Positions 26,296 through 35,873 of a stretch of DNA of 64,000 nucleotides are shown piece after piece; position 1 is the stretch's first letter; every line of letters starts with the position of its first letter. The stretch is from Arthrobacter sp. 24S4-2. GTDB lineage: Bacteria; Actinomycetota; Actinomycetes; Actinomycetales; Micrococcaceae. The translations under genes and the position numbers were made by a program. Under the pieces are notes generated by a model. The model was not told the origin of the DNA, searched no databases, and was given only the letters and a program-made list of their open reading frames with translations. The DNA lies in the NCBI RefSeq assembly GCF_005280255.1, contig NZ_CP040018.1, positions 4,464,001-4,528,000 of the forward strand, read 5' to 3'.

Positions 26296-28268
26296 CCGAC
26301 GTGGACCCACGGCCGCCGGGTGACGTCCGGCTCGGCTTCCCGCAGCACCTCTCGCGTCACAGGCGCGATTTCGCCCTCGCCCAGGAAGAGGAACCGCAGC
26401 AGGTTGGTGACCGGATTCCCTTCAGTCCAGCGAAAGTAGATGTGGGGCATCAGGCCGGTCACGTCCCGGATGTGCAGGAGCACGGAGGCAATGGTGTTGG
26501 GGACTACCGGCCCGTGCACCTCAAGGACCGGGTAGCCGTGCCTGGTCACGCCGCGGACCTCCAGCTCCGTTTCGAAGTCGGAGGAATCGTCCACGATCAC
26601 CTCCAGGAACAGCGCCTGATAGTCCACAGGCAGGTGGCTCACCTCGATCGCGGAGGTGAGCTTGTCCCGGTACGCCTCGGCTGTCAGCCGGAGCGGCTCG
26701 TGCGCGATTATGCCGATGGGTCCGGTCAGGTTGTTGGACATGAACTCCAGTGCCTGCCGGTCCAGGTGCACGTGGGTGGCGTGGAGTTCAAAGGACCTCC
26801 GGACGCGCGAAAGCAATGAAATCACGATGATGCCCGCGATGAAGACTGCCGCGATTCGGATGCCTTCGGGGCGTTCAAAGATGTTGGCGACCGTGGTGTA
26901 GCTGAACACCACCGCGATGGCGCCGAAACCCAAGGTGCGTTTGCCTTGTTTCTTGCGGCGTGCGGAGAGTGTCACCGCCACCGCGGCTGAGGTCATCAGC
27001 ACCAGCACGCCGGTGGCGTAGGCACCGCCCTGGGCGTCGACGTCGGCGTTGAACAGGAAGGTGATCAGGAAACCGATGAGGGTGAATACCAGCACCAGAG
27101 GTCGGACCGCCTTGGCCCATTCCGGGGCCATGCCGTAGCGGGGCAGGTACCTGGGAACAAGGTTCAGCAGTCCCGCCATCGCGGAGGCACCGGCGAACCA
27201 GAGAATCGCGATGGTGCTGATGTCATAGATGGTACCGAATCCGACGCCCAGGTACTCATGGGCCAGCAGGGCCAGGGCGCGGCCGTTGGCCTGGCCTCCT
27301 GGCTGGAACTCCTGCTCCGGGATGAGCACCACGGTGATGAAGCTGGTAGTGACCAGGAAGCAGCTCATGATCACCGCGGCAGCGGTCAGCATGTTGCGGG
27401 TGCCCCGAATCCTGCCCACCGGGTTTTCTTCCGTATCCTCCTCGGATCCGCGCACCTGGGGCATGACGGCGACGCCGGTTTCGAAGCCGGAAAGCCCCAG
27501 GGCCAGCTTGGGGAAGACCAGCAGGGCGATCCCGACGACCATCAGCGGGTCGCCGTGGGCGGTCCACAGGGCGCTCCACCAGTCGCCGACGGCAACGGGG
27601 TGGGTAAACACCTCGAAGAGTGTCGCGACGACCACCACGACGTTCAGGCCCAGATACAGGACCACCAGGACGACGGCGACGCCGATCGCCTCCTTGAAAC
27701 CGCGGAGGAACACCGCGGCCAGCAGGGCGAGCAGGACAAGGGTCACGGCAACGTTTTGTCCCTGCAGCCAGCCGGGGACAATCGGGTTCTGGATCACGTG
27801 TGCGGTGGCGTCCGCGGCCGACAGGGTCATGGTGATCATGAAGTCCGTAGCGGCGAACCCGAGGAGAACCAGGACCAGCAGCTTCCCGCCCCAGCGGGGC
27901 ATGAGGCGCTCCAGCATGGCGATGGAGCCCTCGCCGCGGTGACTCTCGCCCGCAACCCGGCGGTAGACGGGCAGGGCGCCCAGGAGGGTAACGGCCACCA
28001 GGACGATGGTGGCGAGCGGGGAGATGACACCGGCGGCCAGCGCGGCGATGGCCGGCTGGTATCCGAGCGTGGAGAAGTAGTCCACACCCGTCAGGCACAT
28101 CACCTGCCACCAGGAGTGTTTCTTCAGGTGGGCATCGCTCACGGCGCCGGGGCCCTGATGGATGCCTTTGCTGTCCTGCAGTCCGAAAAGCAGCCACGTC
28201 CGCAGGGACGCCATGCCTCCCGGCCGCGGGGCCGATGGGTCCGCCGGTGGCCTGCTTAACGTAGTCAT
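26292..28268 (-). CDS. APC-superfamily transporter, KimA-like
   Basis: A 658-residue protein with about 12 membrane spans followed by a roughly 160-residue cytosolic tail. The N-terminal part LTGVDYFSTLGYQPAIAALAAG and GESHRGEGSIAMLERLMPRWGGK resembles the KimA/YdaO potassium importers and other long APC transporters. The tail (SSDFETELEVRGVTRHGYPVLEVHGPVVPNTIASVLLHIRDVTG) is soluble and possibly regulatory. The ATG at 28268 has GGAGAGG upstream. K+ import is a hypothesis; amino-acid transport remains possible. Confidence 0.75.
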   Translation of the reverse strand: MTTLSRPPADPSAPRPGGMASLRTWLLFGLQDSKGIHQGPGAVSDAHLKKHSWWQVMCLTGVDYFSTLGYQPAIAALAAGVISPLATIVLVAVTLLGALPVYRRVAGESHRGEGSIAMLERLMPRWGGKLLVLVLLGFAATDFMITMTLSAADATAHVIQNPIVPGWLQGQNVAVTLVLLALLAAVFLRGFKEAIGVAVVLVVLYLGLNVVVVVATLFEVFTHPVAVGDWWSALWTAHGDPLMVVGIALLVFPKLALGLSGFETGVAVMPQVRGSEEDTEENPVGRIRGTRNMLTAAAVIMSCFLVTTSFITVVLIPEQEFQPGGQANGRALALLAHEYLGVGFGTIYDISTIAILWFAGASAMAGLLNLVPRYLPRYGMAPEWAKAVRPLVLVFTLIGFLITFLFNADVDAQGGAYATGVLVLMTSAAVAVTLSARRKKQGKRTLGFGAIAVVFSYTTVANIFERPEGIRIAAVFIAGIIVISLLSRVRRSFELHATHVHLDRQALEFMSNNLTGPIGIIAHEPLRLTAEAYRDKLTSAIEVSHLPVDYQALFLEVIVDDSSDFETELEVRGVTRHGYPVLEVHGPVVPNTIASVLLHIRDVTGLMPHIYFRWTEGNPVTNLLRFLFLGEGEIAPVTREVLREAEPDVTRRPWVHVG

Positions 28269-28400
28269 GTGCGCCTCTCCAAGCTGCGGCCAGCACCGCA
28301 TCACTGCCGAAGATAGCACCGGCCGACAGCACAGCATCGCCGTCGGCCCGGATCTTAGCGAATCCTTAACGCTCCGGGGCGAACCTTAGGCTCCGGGACC
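28269..28400 (-). promoter_or_regulatory. structured 5' leader of the KimA-like gene
   Basis: On the minus strand, GGCCGAC/GTCGGCC (28348-28342 with 28327-28321) and TGCGG/CCGCA (28300-28296 with 28289-28285) form two hairpins before the ribosome site. KimA genes elsewhere often carry c-di-AMP riboswitches, but I cannot match this leader to that consensus. Confidence 0.3.
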
Positions 28401-28428
28401 TCCCTTGATGCTCCGAAGGGTCCGCTGC

Positions 28429-29568
28429 CTAGAGTCCGGAGTAGGAGTGCAGCCCGTTGAAGAACTGGTTCACGATTGTGAAGTTGAAGACCACGCACAG
28501 GTAGCCCACGATCGACAGCCAGGCGGCACGGGTTCCGGTCCAGCCACGGGTGGCGCGGGCGTGCAGGTAGCCTGCGTAGACAACCCAGATCACGAACGTC
28601 CAGACTTCCTTGGTGTCCCAGCCCCAGAAGCGGCCCCAGGCCTTCTCGGCCCAGATGGCGCCGAACATGAGGGTGAAGGTCCAGCCCACGAAGGCGATGG
28701 CGTTGATGCGGTAGGACAGGTTTTCCAGGCTCAGGGCGTTCGGCACCAGGCGCATGAACCCGAGCTTGTCGGCGCCGCCGGCGGCGATGGTCTTCTGCCG
28801 GTGGGCCTGCACCAGCTGCAGGGCGGACATGGCGAACGTCAGGGTGAACAGCGCCGAGGACATCACGGCGATGGAAACGTGGATGATCAGCCAGTAGCTC
28901 TGCAGCGCCGGCACCAGGTGGCCCACGGGCGTCCAGAAGGCGATGGAGGCCGCCACCAGCATGATGATTGCCAGGCCGATCACGAACGTGCCCAGGAAGC
29001 GCAGGTCGCGGCGGATCAGGACCAGCAGGAAGACGGCCACGGCCACGAAGGCACCGGTGGTGAGGAATTCGTACATGTTGCCCCACGGCACGCGGCCCGA
29101 GCCAATGGCTCGGGTGACGACGCCGGCGGCGTGGATCGCCGCACCAAGGATGGTCAGGGCCACCGCAACACGGGCGGGAACGCGGCGTTCCGCGGCGTAG
29201 CGCATGTCGCCGTCGGCCGTCTGCCCCGCGCCGCCGCCCTTGGAAGCCGCACCCGTGGACGACGACGGCCGCTCGGCGCGGCCGGCGGGCCCGCTGACGT
29301 CCGAATCGGTGCGGTCGACGGAAGCGCGGCCGTCGGAGCTGCCATCAATGGCACCGCCGGCGCCTACTCCGGCGCCCACCGGAACCTCGGCCGTTGCCGG
29401 AGCCGGGACGCCAGCCGCGGCGGCGGCCTTGAGGTCCACTGCCCGGAGCGCCTTGCTGCTCTTGGCCAGATCCCACGCAAAAGCGATGAAGGCGACCGTG
29501 TACGTGCCGGCGGCCAGCAGCATAAAGAGCTCGCTGTACTGGCCCATGGTTTCGTTGATGGGGAACAT
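28429..29568 (-). CDS. ccsB: cytochrome c biogenesis protein CcsB/ResC (heme exporter-lyase subunit)
   Basis: A 379-residue membrane protein with the tryptophan-rich WWD-type motif in RFWGWDTKEVWTFVIW, which binds heme at the outer face. It works with ResB to attach heme to apocytochrome c (System II). Residues about 48-115 are an Ala/Gly/Ser-rich loop (PVGAGVGAGGAIDGSSDG), longer than usual between TM1 and TM2. The ATG overlaps the resB stop (TAATG). Confidence 0.93.
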   Translation of the reverse strand: MFPINETMGQYSELFMLLAAGTYTVAFIAFAWDLAKSSKALRAVDLKAAAAAGVPAPATAEVPVGAGVGAGGAIDGSSDGRASVDRTDSDVSGPAGRAERPSSSTGAASKGGGAGQTADGDMRYAAERRVPARVAVALTILGAAIHAAGVVTRAIGSGRVPWGNMYEFLTTGAFVAVAVFLLVLIRRDLRFLGTFVIGLAIIMLVAASIAFWTPVGHLVPALQSYWLIIHVSIAVMSSALFTLTFAMSALQLVQAHRQKTIAAGGADKLGFMRLVPNALSLENLSYRINAIAFVGWTFTLMFGAIWAEKAWGRFWGWDTKEVWTFVIWVVYAGYLHARATRGWTGTRAAWLSIVGYLCVVFNFTIVNQFFNGLHSYSGL

Positions 29569-31422
29569 TACTGGTCCTTCTTCGACTCGTGGGAGCCTGC
29601 TGTTGACTGGATGAAGTCTTCTGTGGGCGTTGCCGTGGAGGCTTGGTGGCCGCTGCCTGCCGGGCTGTTGTCCGCCGGGCCATTATCCATCTGCCCGCTG
29701 GGAGCAGCCTGTGAAGCCAGGCCCCATTCCTCGGTCAGGAGCCCGCGGATTGCCTCTGCTTCTGCGGCCAGGCGGTGGTCCTCGCCGCGGGCCAGGAGCC
29801 CGTATTCCACCATGGTCCGGCCATCCTCGTGGGTCCCGGTCCGGACCCAGACGCGGCGCCGGTTCACGTAGAGGGACGTCACCAGGCCGCCCACGGCCAG
29901 GAGCGCGAAGACCAGGGCGTACAGCTGCCCCGGGTTGTGGTGGATGTCCACGCCGATGTAGCGCTTCACGCCGTCGAAGCTGATGGATCCCTTGCCGTTG
30001 GGGAGCGTGTAGGTGCTGCCGGGAGCCAGCGTGATGCCCTTGGTGGCAAGGTTCCGGGCGTTGAGCGGCGTGAGTTTCTTGACGTCGAGCTCGAACACAT
30101 TCTGCGGGGAGCCGCTGTTCAGGCCAAGGTCGCCGAAGTACGAGTTCAGGGTGAGCTGCGGGTTGATGAGCTCCGGGTCTCCGCTGAAGGAGACGCCTTG
30201 ATCGGTGACGAACGCGGTGGGCAGGAAGAACCCCGCAAAGCCCAGCTGGTCCGGCTTGGCGTCCGGAACCTTGATCACCACGGAGGAGTAGTAGTTATCC
30301 CCCTGCAGCTTGGCCACCACGGGCCCTGCATGGCGACGTTCCCGGCGCCGTCCCGGATGGTCACCACGGGGGCGTAGCCGTTGCCGGTGAGGTAGATGCT
30401 GGTGCCGCCCAGGCTGACGGGGTCGTTGACCTTCAACACCTGCTTCTCGGCCGGCGCGTCCGGAGTTTCCTTGGTGGTCACGTCCGCTTTGAAGTCGATG
30501 GGCTGGCCGAACTTACCCTTCGATTCCCGGTCGAACGTGATCTGGAACTTGTCCAGCTGGATCGAATAGGGCTGGAGCTGGCTGCTCTGGAAGTTGGTGC
30601 CCGGGGTGAACTGGTCGTAGCCCACCAGGGTGTTCACGAACGTGTCACCCTCCACGAGGATCCGCTGGCCGCTGTACCCGAACAGGCCGCCCGCAGCCAC
30701 CGAAACGAGCACGCCGATCAGCGAGGTGTGGAAGACCAGGTTGCCCACTTCCCTGAGGAAGCCGCGCTCGGCCCCAGCGACGGCCGCGCACCGTCGTCGT
30801 CCCTCACATCAACGCGGTAACCGCGTTTCTTGAGCTTTGCGGCAGCGTCCGTAATGGCGCGCGACGCCGGGATCCCGGCGTCCGCGGGGATCACCAGTGT
30901 GCCGTATTCAGGCAGGCGGGAAAGCCGCGCGGGCGTGCGCGGGGGCTGCGACCGCATGGCTTTGTAATGGGCAATCGCGCGGGGAACAACGCAGCCGATC
31001 AGCGAGATGAACAGCAGGATGTAGATGGCGGAGAACCACGCCGAAGAGTACACATCGTAGAGCTGCAGGGAGTCCAGGATCTTGCCGTAGTCCGGGTGGT
31101 CCGCGATGTACTGCGTGACGATCGAGGGGTTTGCCGGGCGTTGCGGGAACAGGGATCCGGGCACGGCGGCAACGGCCAGCAGCAGGAGCAGGAACAGCGC
31201 GGTACGCATGCTGGTGAGCTGGGTCCAGGCCCAGCGCAGCATGCCCTTGAGCCCGAGGGCCGGGAAGGCGGCTTCCGCCTTGGCATTGGCCAGGGCGTTC
31301 GCGGACCCGGGGCTGCCCTCCGGAGAGGCGTTCTCCGTTGTGGGGTTCTCCGTTGTGGGGTTCTCCGTTGTGGGGTTCTCCGGGGCGGGGGACTTCTTGT
31401 TTTCGTTCACTCGCTCGCTCAT
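29568..31422 (-). pseudogene. resB: cytochrome c biogenesis protein ResB/Ccs1, two frameshifts
   Basis: The sequence is split over three frames. The N-terminal part (31422 to about 30785) has the first spans (LLLLLAVAAVPGSLFPQRP). The middle part (about 30785 to 30322) starts at VAGAERGFLREVGNLVFHTSLIGVLVSVAAGG. The C-terminal part (about 30322 to 29568) carries VVAKLQGDNYYSSVVIKVPD and the last span (LYALVFALLAVGGLVTSLYVNRRRVWVR). One added base near 30782-30786 and one in the GGGCCC run at 30321-30326 give a normal ResB of about 618 residues. The N-terminal tail has three ENPTT repeats. The start overlaps the ccdA stop (TGATG). The flanking operon is intact, so sequencing error is likely. 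Confidence 0.88.
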
Positions 31423-32177
31423 CAGATCGGCAATTTCACATCGGTTTGGAACCAGTACTGCAGCCCGGATACCCAGGCGCCCCACACTCCGCTGGCCATC
31501 AGCAGGCCGAGCACAACCAGGATTCCCCCGCCGATCCGCTGGATGGCCAGGCGGTGCTTGCGGAAGAAGGACATAACGCCGACGCCGCGGCGCACGGCCA
31601 GGGCGATCAGCAGGAACGGGATCCCCAGCCCGAGGCTATAGACGAAAGCCAGGAACGCGCCCTTGGCAGCGGAGGACCCTCCGGACATGCTCAGGAGCTG
31701 CACGGCGGAGTAGGTCGGCCCGATGCACGGGGCCCAGCCCAGGCCGAAGGTGATGCCCAGCAGCGGTGCGCCCCACAGCCCGGCCGGTGGCTTGGCGTGG
31801 ATCTTGGCGTCCCGCTGCAGCCAGCCGAAACCGCCCATGAACACCACGCCCATGATGATCACCAGGACCCCCAGGACCTGGGTGATCCACGAATTCTGGC
31901 CACCGCTGATCATGGATCCAAGCTGCCCGAATGCCCCTCCCAGCAGGACGAAGATCACCGAGAAGCCGAGCACGAACAGGCCGATGCCGGCGAGCATGCG
32001 GCCGCGCTTCTGCTTTTCCAGGTCCACCCCGGTGAGTCCGGTGACGTAGCCCAGGTAGCCCGGCACCAGCGGCAGGACGCACGGCGAGAGGAAGGATACG
32101 AGTCCGGCCAGCAGTGCCACCGGGATGGCAAGCAGCAGCGAACCGTTCAGGATGGCTTCGGCGAAGGGGCTGTTCAC
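31422..32177 (-). CDS. ccdA: cytochrome c biogenesis/thiol reductant exporter CcdA
   Basis: A 251-residue protein with six spans and the paired redox cysteines in FLSPCVLPLVPGYLGYVTG (near residue 32) and GWAPCIGPTYSAVQLL. It passes electrons from cytosolic thioredoxin to extracytoplasmic ResA. It lies between the ResA-like gene (16 bp upstream) and resB (TGATG overlap). The operon order is resA, ccdA, resB, ccsB. Confidence 0.95.
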   Translation of the reverse strand: MNSPFAEAILNGSLLLAIPVALLAGLVSFLSPCVLPLVPGYLGYVTGLTGVDLEKQKRGRMLAGIGLFVLGFSVIFVLLGGAFGQLGSMISGGQNSWITQVLGVLVIIMGVVFMGGFGWLQRDAKIHAKPPAGLWGAPLLGITFGLGWAPCIGPTYSAVQLLSMSGGSSAAKGAFLAFVYSLGLGIPFLLIALAVRRGVGVMSFFRKHRLAIQRIGGGILVVLGLLMASGVWGAWVSGLQYWFQTDVKLPI

Positions 32178-32193
32178 GGTGCGGGTGCCGCCG

Positions 32194-32835
32194 TTACTCT
32201 GCCACGGCGGCGGTAATCAGGGCCTTGAGCGTGCCCTTTTGGATTTCGCCCAGGACGCGGGAGGCAACCCGGCCCTGCTTGTCCAGCACCAACGTAGTGG
32301 GCACGGCGCCGGGCGGGACCAGCCCGGAGACAGCCAGGAGGACAGCGCCGTCCTTGTCATGGAAGCTGGGGTAGGTCAGGTTGAAGGTCTTGTCGAACGC
32401 CTCGGCCGCGGCCTTCTCATCCCGAAGGTTCACGCCGTAAAACTGGACGCCCTGCTCCTTGAACTCCTGGTGGAGTTCTTCCAGCAACGGGGCTTCCACC
32501 CGGCACGGCGCGCAGGCGGCGAACCAGAAGTTGAGCACGGTGACTTTTCCGACGAAGTTCGAGGGCTCCACGGTGGTGCCGTCGAAGAGAGCGCCCTTGA
32601 TGCTGACAGCGGCCTTGCGGTCCGCGGCGGCAAACTCGGTCACGGACCCGTCACCGGCCACGTAGTTTTTGTTGTCGCCGGCCTTTGCCTGTTTGGCCAG
32701 GGCATCCTCCTGCGCACACGCGGACAGGCCCAGCGTCAGCGCTGCCAGCCCGAGTCCGCCGGCGGCAAGGACGCTGCGCCGGGAGGCTTTCCGCGTCCCG
32801 TTCCTGGCTGCATCGTGCACGTTGGCTCCGGTCAT
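32194..32835 (-). CDS. TlpA/ResA-like lipoprotein thiol-disulfide oxidoreductase
   Basis: A 213-residue lipoprotein. It has a twin-Arg-like n-region (SRRSVLAAGG) and lipobox LSAC near residue 32. The thioredoxin domain has the active site CAPC in LNFWFAACAPCRVEAPLLEEL, and the cis-Pro region is GAVPTTLVLD. It should reduce apocytochrome c cysteines before heme attachment. The ATG at 32835 lies two bases after the phosphatase stop. Confidence 0.92.
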   Translation of the reverse strand: MTGANVHDAARNGTRKASRRSVLAAGGLGLAALTLGLSACAQEDALAKQAKAGDNKNYVAGDGSVTEFAAADRKAAVSIKGALFDGTTVEPSNFVGKVTVLNFWFAACAPCRVEAPLLEELHQEFKEQGVQFYGVNLRDEKAAAEAFDKTFNLTYPSFHDKDGAVLLAVSGLVPPGAVPTTLVLDKQGRVASRVLGEIQKGTLKALITAAVAE

Positions 32836-32837
32836 TC

Positions 32838-33503
32838 TCAGGCCCCCGGGGTGCTGGAGGCGCCAGGCAGCAGGGCGGCGGCAGGCTCGCTGTAGTCCAC
32901 GCGCACCAGGGCGCCGGCGTCGTCGAACACCAGGGACGTCAAGGACGTGAGCGTGCATTCGCGTTTGCGCGGATCATGCCAGAGGGGCTTGCCCTCAGCG
33001 CTCAGCCGGGTGGACCAGATGGGAAGCTGGTGGCTCACCAGGATGGCCTCGGCGCCGTCCCCGCCCAGCTCGATGGCACGCAGGCGCGCGTCCTGGACCG
33101 CGGCGATGACGCGTGCGGCCTGGTCCTTGTAGGGCTCACCCCAGGACGGGACGAACGGGTTGCGCAGGTGCGGCCAATGTTTGGGCTTGAGGAGCTCGCC
33201 CCTGTTGACCCGAAGGCCTTCGAAGTGATTGCCGGCTTCGATGATGCGGGCCTCGGTGTTGATCTCCAGGTTCAGGGCCTCGGAGATAGGGAGCGCCGTC
33301 TCCTGGGCGCGCGTCAGCGGCGACGCCACCAGATGCACGATGTTCGCGCCCCCGGCCACGCGGTCGCTGAAGTGCACGGCGAGCGTCTTGGCCATCTGCT
33401 GTCCGAGTTCGGAGAGGTGGAATTCCGGCAGCCGTCCGTACAGGATGCCGTCCGGATTGTGGACCTCGCCGTGGCGAAGAAGATGAACAGTGGCTTGGGG
33501 CAT
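32838..33503 (-). CDS. histidine phosphatase family protein
   Basis: A 221-residue protein with the RHG catalytic motif at the start (VHLLRHGEVHNPDGILYGRLPEFHLSELG), SPLTRAQETA and the second His region ILVSHQLPIW. It belongs to the phosphoglycerate mutase-like branch. The ATG at 33503 gives the usual start just before the RHG strand; an upstream reading to 33653 has no homology. It heads the cytochrome c maturation operon. The substrate is unknown. Confidence 0.9.
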   Translation of the reverse strand: MPQATVHLLRHGEVHNPDGILYGRLPEFHLSELGQQMAKTLAVHFSDRVAGGANIVHLVASPLTRAQETALPISEALNLEINTEARIIEAGNHFEGLRVNRGELLKPKHWPHLRNPFVPSWGEPYKDQAARVIAAVQDARLRAIELGGDGAEAILVSHQLPIWSTRLSAEGKPLWHDPRKRECTLTSLTSLVFDDAGALVRVDYSEPAAALLPGASSTPGA

Positions 33504-33724
33504 GTGTATCAGTTTCTCAAAGATGTCGGGTGATCTGAAATCTTCTACGCAGAGTAGAACTCGAGGGTTTGAAGAAATGTTCCCTGGAGTTGGAATAAAA
33601 GATGCAAATGCATGTTTATACTGGGTGAAGCAGTTAGTTGAGACTTCAACCAAGGAAGTTTCGGCCGGCGATCAGATGTCCTTCCGCAAGAGACTTTCCG
33701 CAACAGATCACAAGGAGCAACACC

Positions 33725-34273
33725 ATGTCACTTCCCGCCAACGTCACCACCGGCACCTGGACCCTCGACAACTCGCACAGCGAAATCGCCTTCACCGTTC
33801 GCCACGCAGGCATCAGCAAGGTTCGCGGCCAGTTCAAGGACGCCGCAGCCACGCTGGACCTCTCCGAGAACGTTGCCGATTCCAAGATCAACGCCACCAT
33901 CAAGACCGCCAGCTTTGACTCCGGCGACGTCAACCGCGACGGCCACGTCCGCGGCGAGGACTTCTTCGACGTCGAGCAGTTCCCGGAGATCTCCTTCGTT
34001 TCCAACAACATCGTTGCCACCGCCGACGGCTACGAGCTCCAGGGCGACCTCACCATCAAGGGTGTCACCCGTCCCGTTGCCCTCGAGACCGAATTCAACG
34101 GCGTGGCCGTGGACCCGTTCGGCAACACCCGCGCTGGCGTTTCCGCCGAAACCACCATCAGCCGCAAGGACTTCGGCCTGACCTGGAACGCCGTGCTCGA
34201 AGCCGGCGGCGTGCTGGTCAGCGACAAGGTTGCCATCAACCTCGAACTCGCGTTCATCGCTCCCGCGGCCTAG
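33725..34273 (+). CDS. YceI family lipid-binding protein
   Basis: A 182-residue lipocalin-like beta-barrel without a signal peptide. Family features: GTWTLDNSHSEIAFTVRHAGISKVRGQF, FDSGDVNRDGHVRGEDFFDVEQFPEISF and LTIKGVTRPVALE. YceI proteins bind isoprenoids or amphiphiles. AAGGAG lies upstream of the ATG at 33725 and a strong terminator follows. The preceding 220 bp (33504-33724) are AT-richer and hold the divergent promoters, including TTCTAC/GTAGAA arms near 33545. Confidence 0.93.
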   Translation: MSLPANVTTGTWTLDNSHSEIAFTVRHAGISKVRGQFKDAAATLDLSENVADSKINATIKTASFDSGDVNRDGHVRGEDFFDVEQFPEISFVSNNIVATADGYELQGDLTIKGVTRPVALETEFNGVAVDPFGNTRAGVSAETTISRKDFGLTWNAVLEAGGVLVSDKVAINLELAFIAPAA

Positions 34274-34364
34274 CGACTGCAGGTCTTGTAGGACTGCGGC
34301 TTTTCACGTCCGCTGCCGGGCCCGCTCCACACCGCGGGTGCGGCTCAGCATTCCGTATCATCAC

Positions 34365-34403
34365 AGCACCCCGCTCCGTCACACGATGGAGCGGGGTGCT
34401 TTG
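34365..34403 (+). terminator. terminator of the YceI gene
   Basis: AGCACCCCGCTCC (34365-34377) pairs perfectly with GGAGCGGGGTGCT (34388-34400), followed by TTG. The hairpin abuts a tandem repeat region. Confidence 0.8.
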
Positions 34404-34478
34404 TATACGGGGGCTATGTATAGGGGGTGCCTTGTATACGGGGGCTGTGTTTACGGGGTGCTGTGTTTACGGGCGGGG
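34402..34478. repeat. five degenerate ~15.5-bp tandem repeats
   Basis: Cores TGTATACGGGG, TGTATAGGGGG, TGTATACGGGG, TGTTTACGGGG and TGTTTACGGGC start at 34402, 34417, 34433, 34448 and 34464, alternating 15 and 16 bases, so the array is effectively two and a half 31-bp units. It lies between the YceI terminator and the promoter of the Pro/Gln-rich protein; the 34274-34610 gap holds no gene. Confidence 0.8.
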
Positions 34479-34519
34479 AATACCTCCACAGAATGATCCA
34501 TCCAGCGGGCGGGCCGCGG

Positions 34520-34610
34520 TACGGTGGAACCAAACCATGCTGGGGGCAGGGCACCGACACTGATCCCGGTACCTGTTTAGTAGTCATTAGTCGACCGCAA
34601 AGGACCAACT
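34520..34610 (+). promoter_or_regulatory. promoter and conserved 5' leader of the first Pro/Gln-rich protein
   Basis: A -10 box TACGGT (34520-34525) is followed by blocks AACCAAA, GCTGGGGGCAGG and CTGATCCCGG, and then AAAGGA before the ATG. The same blocks in the same order precede the paralogue at 35964. Confidence 0.6.
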
Positions 34611-35618
34611 ATGAGCACTCCTCCAGCCCAACCGTCCGATCCGAACGAACCCGAGGCCGCCAAGCCGACCCCGGATGCGCCCAAGTCCCCCGCCGCCCCG
34701 CAGTACGGGCAGCAGTCCCCGGCGGCGCCTCAGTCCCCCGCCGCACCGCAGTACGGGCAGCAGTCCCCTGCCGCACCGCAGTACGGGCAGAACACTCCCC
34801 AATCTCCCGCCGCACCGCAGTACGGGCAGCAGTCCCCTGCCGCACCGCAGTACGGGCAGCAGTCCCCTGCCGCACCGCAGTATGGGCAGCAGTCCCCTGC
34901 CGCACCGCAGTATGGCGAGAACACTCCCCAATCGCCCGCCGCACCGCAGTACGGGCAGCCCCAGTATGGGCAGCAGTACGGCCAGGGCGGCCAGCAGTTT
35001 GGCCAGCAGGGCCAGACGCCGCAGTACGGTCAGCCACAGCAGGGTCAGCCGCAGTACGGGCAGCCTCCGCAGCAGCCTTACGGCCAGGCTCCGCAGCAGT
35101 ATGGCCAATCCCCGTACGCCCAGTACCCGTCAGAGCAGCCCCTGGGAACTCCGGCCGGCGGCGTTCCCAAAATGGTCAACAACGCGTTCTGGATGATTAT
35201 CGCCGCCGGCGCGCTCTCGCTCATTTCCCTCCTCGTCGCCATCCCGACGCTCGACGATCCCGCCATGCGGAGCACGTTCGAGCAGCAGATGCAGGCTGGC
35301 GGCGCCAACATCGACTTTGAGTCCATCAAGGGCTTTGTGATCGGAACCATAGTTGTGATGGGTCTGATCAGTGCAGGGCTGTACGCGTTGGTTGCGTTCA
35401 ACGTTCGTAAGGGCAAGAACTGGGCGCGCATCCTTGGCACCGTATTTGCGGCCCTTTCGATCTTCACCATTCTCCCGCTCGGCGTTGGAACGGTGGCTGT
35501 CCTGCTCGGCATCGCCGCCATCGTGATGCTTTACCTGCCGGCATCGGCACCGTACTTCCAGAAGCAGCAGCCGTTTGGCAGCCCCTACTCACAGCCGGGC
35601 AACCCCTACGGCCGCTGA
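34611..35618 (+). CDS. Pro/Gln-rich repeat membrane protein
   Basis: A 335-residue protein. Residues 25-180 are a disordered region with about eight copies of SPAAPQYGQQ and related QYGQ units. The C-terminal half has four spans (NAFWMIIAAGALSLISLLVAI, IGTIVVMGLISAGLYALVAFNV, WARILGTVFAALSIFTIL, VAVLLGIAAIVMLYL) and ends in SPYSQPGNPYGR. The function is unknown; similar YGQ-rich DUF4064-like proteins are common in Micrococcaceae. A shorter paralogue follows. The DNA repeats are nearly exact, so copy number may vary. Confidence 0.8.
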   Translation: MSTPPAQPSDPNEPEAAKPTPDAPKSPAAPQYGQQSPAAPQSPAAPQYGQQSPAAPQYGQNTPQSPAAPQYGQQSPAAPQYGQQSPAAPQYGQQSPAAPQYGENTPQSPAAPQYGQPQYGQQYGQGGQQFGQQGQTPQYGQPQQGQPQYGQPPQQPYGQAPQQYGQSPYAQYPSEQPLGTPAGGVPKMVNNAFWMIIAAGALSLISLLVAIPTLDDPAMRSTFEQQMQAGGANIDFESIKGFVIGTIVVMGLISAGLYALVAFNVRKGKNWARILGTVFAALSIFTILPLGVGTVAVLLGIAAIVMLYLPASAPYFQKQQPFGSPYSQPGNPYGR

Positions 35619-35873
35619 CCGCACTTCCGAAGCCTGACGGCTCGGCACCAGCGGGACAGCAACCGGCACTACAGCGGACTATCACCTTCACGGCCAGCGG
35701 GCGTGGACTTTGGAAGGCACGGGCGAATCAGGTCGCCAGCCTCCCGGGTCCGCGCCCGTTGTGCGTTGTCCGCTTGCTCCTTGCCCCTGCCCTCTTGCGT
35801 CCAGCCTCTTGCCCGCTTGTCTCTTGAGGCGAAATTGAGGTGCAGGACTATCCCCAGATTGCCCCGCTCACGG

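Noticed and set aside
34680..35110. CRISPR-like regular repeats
   Set aside because: They are coding repeats (SPAAPQYGQQ) inside one long ORF, without unique spacers.
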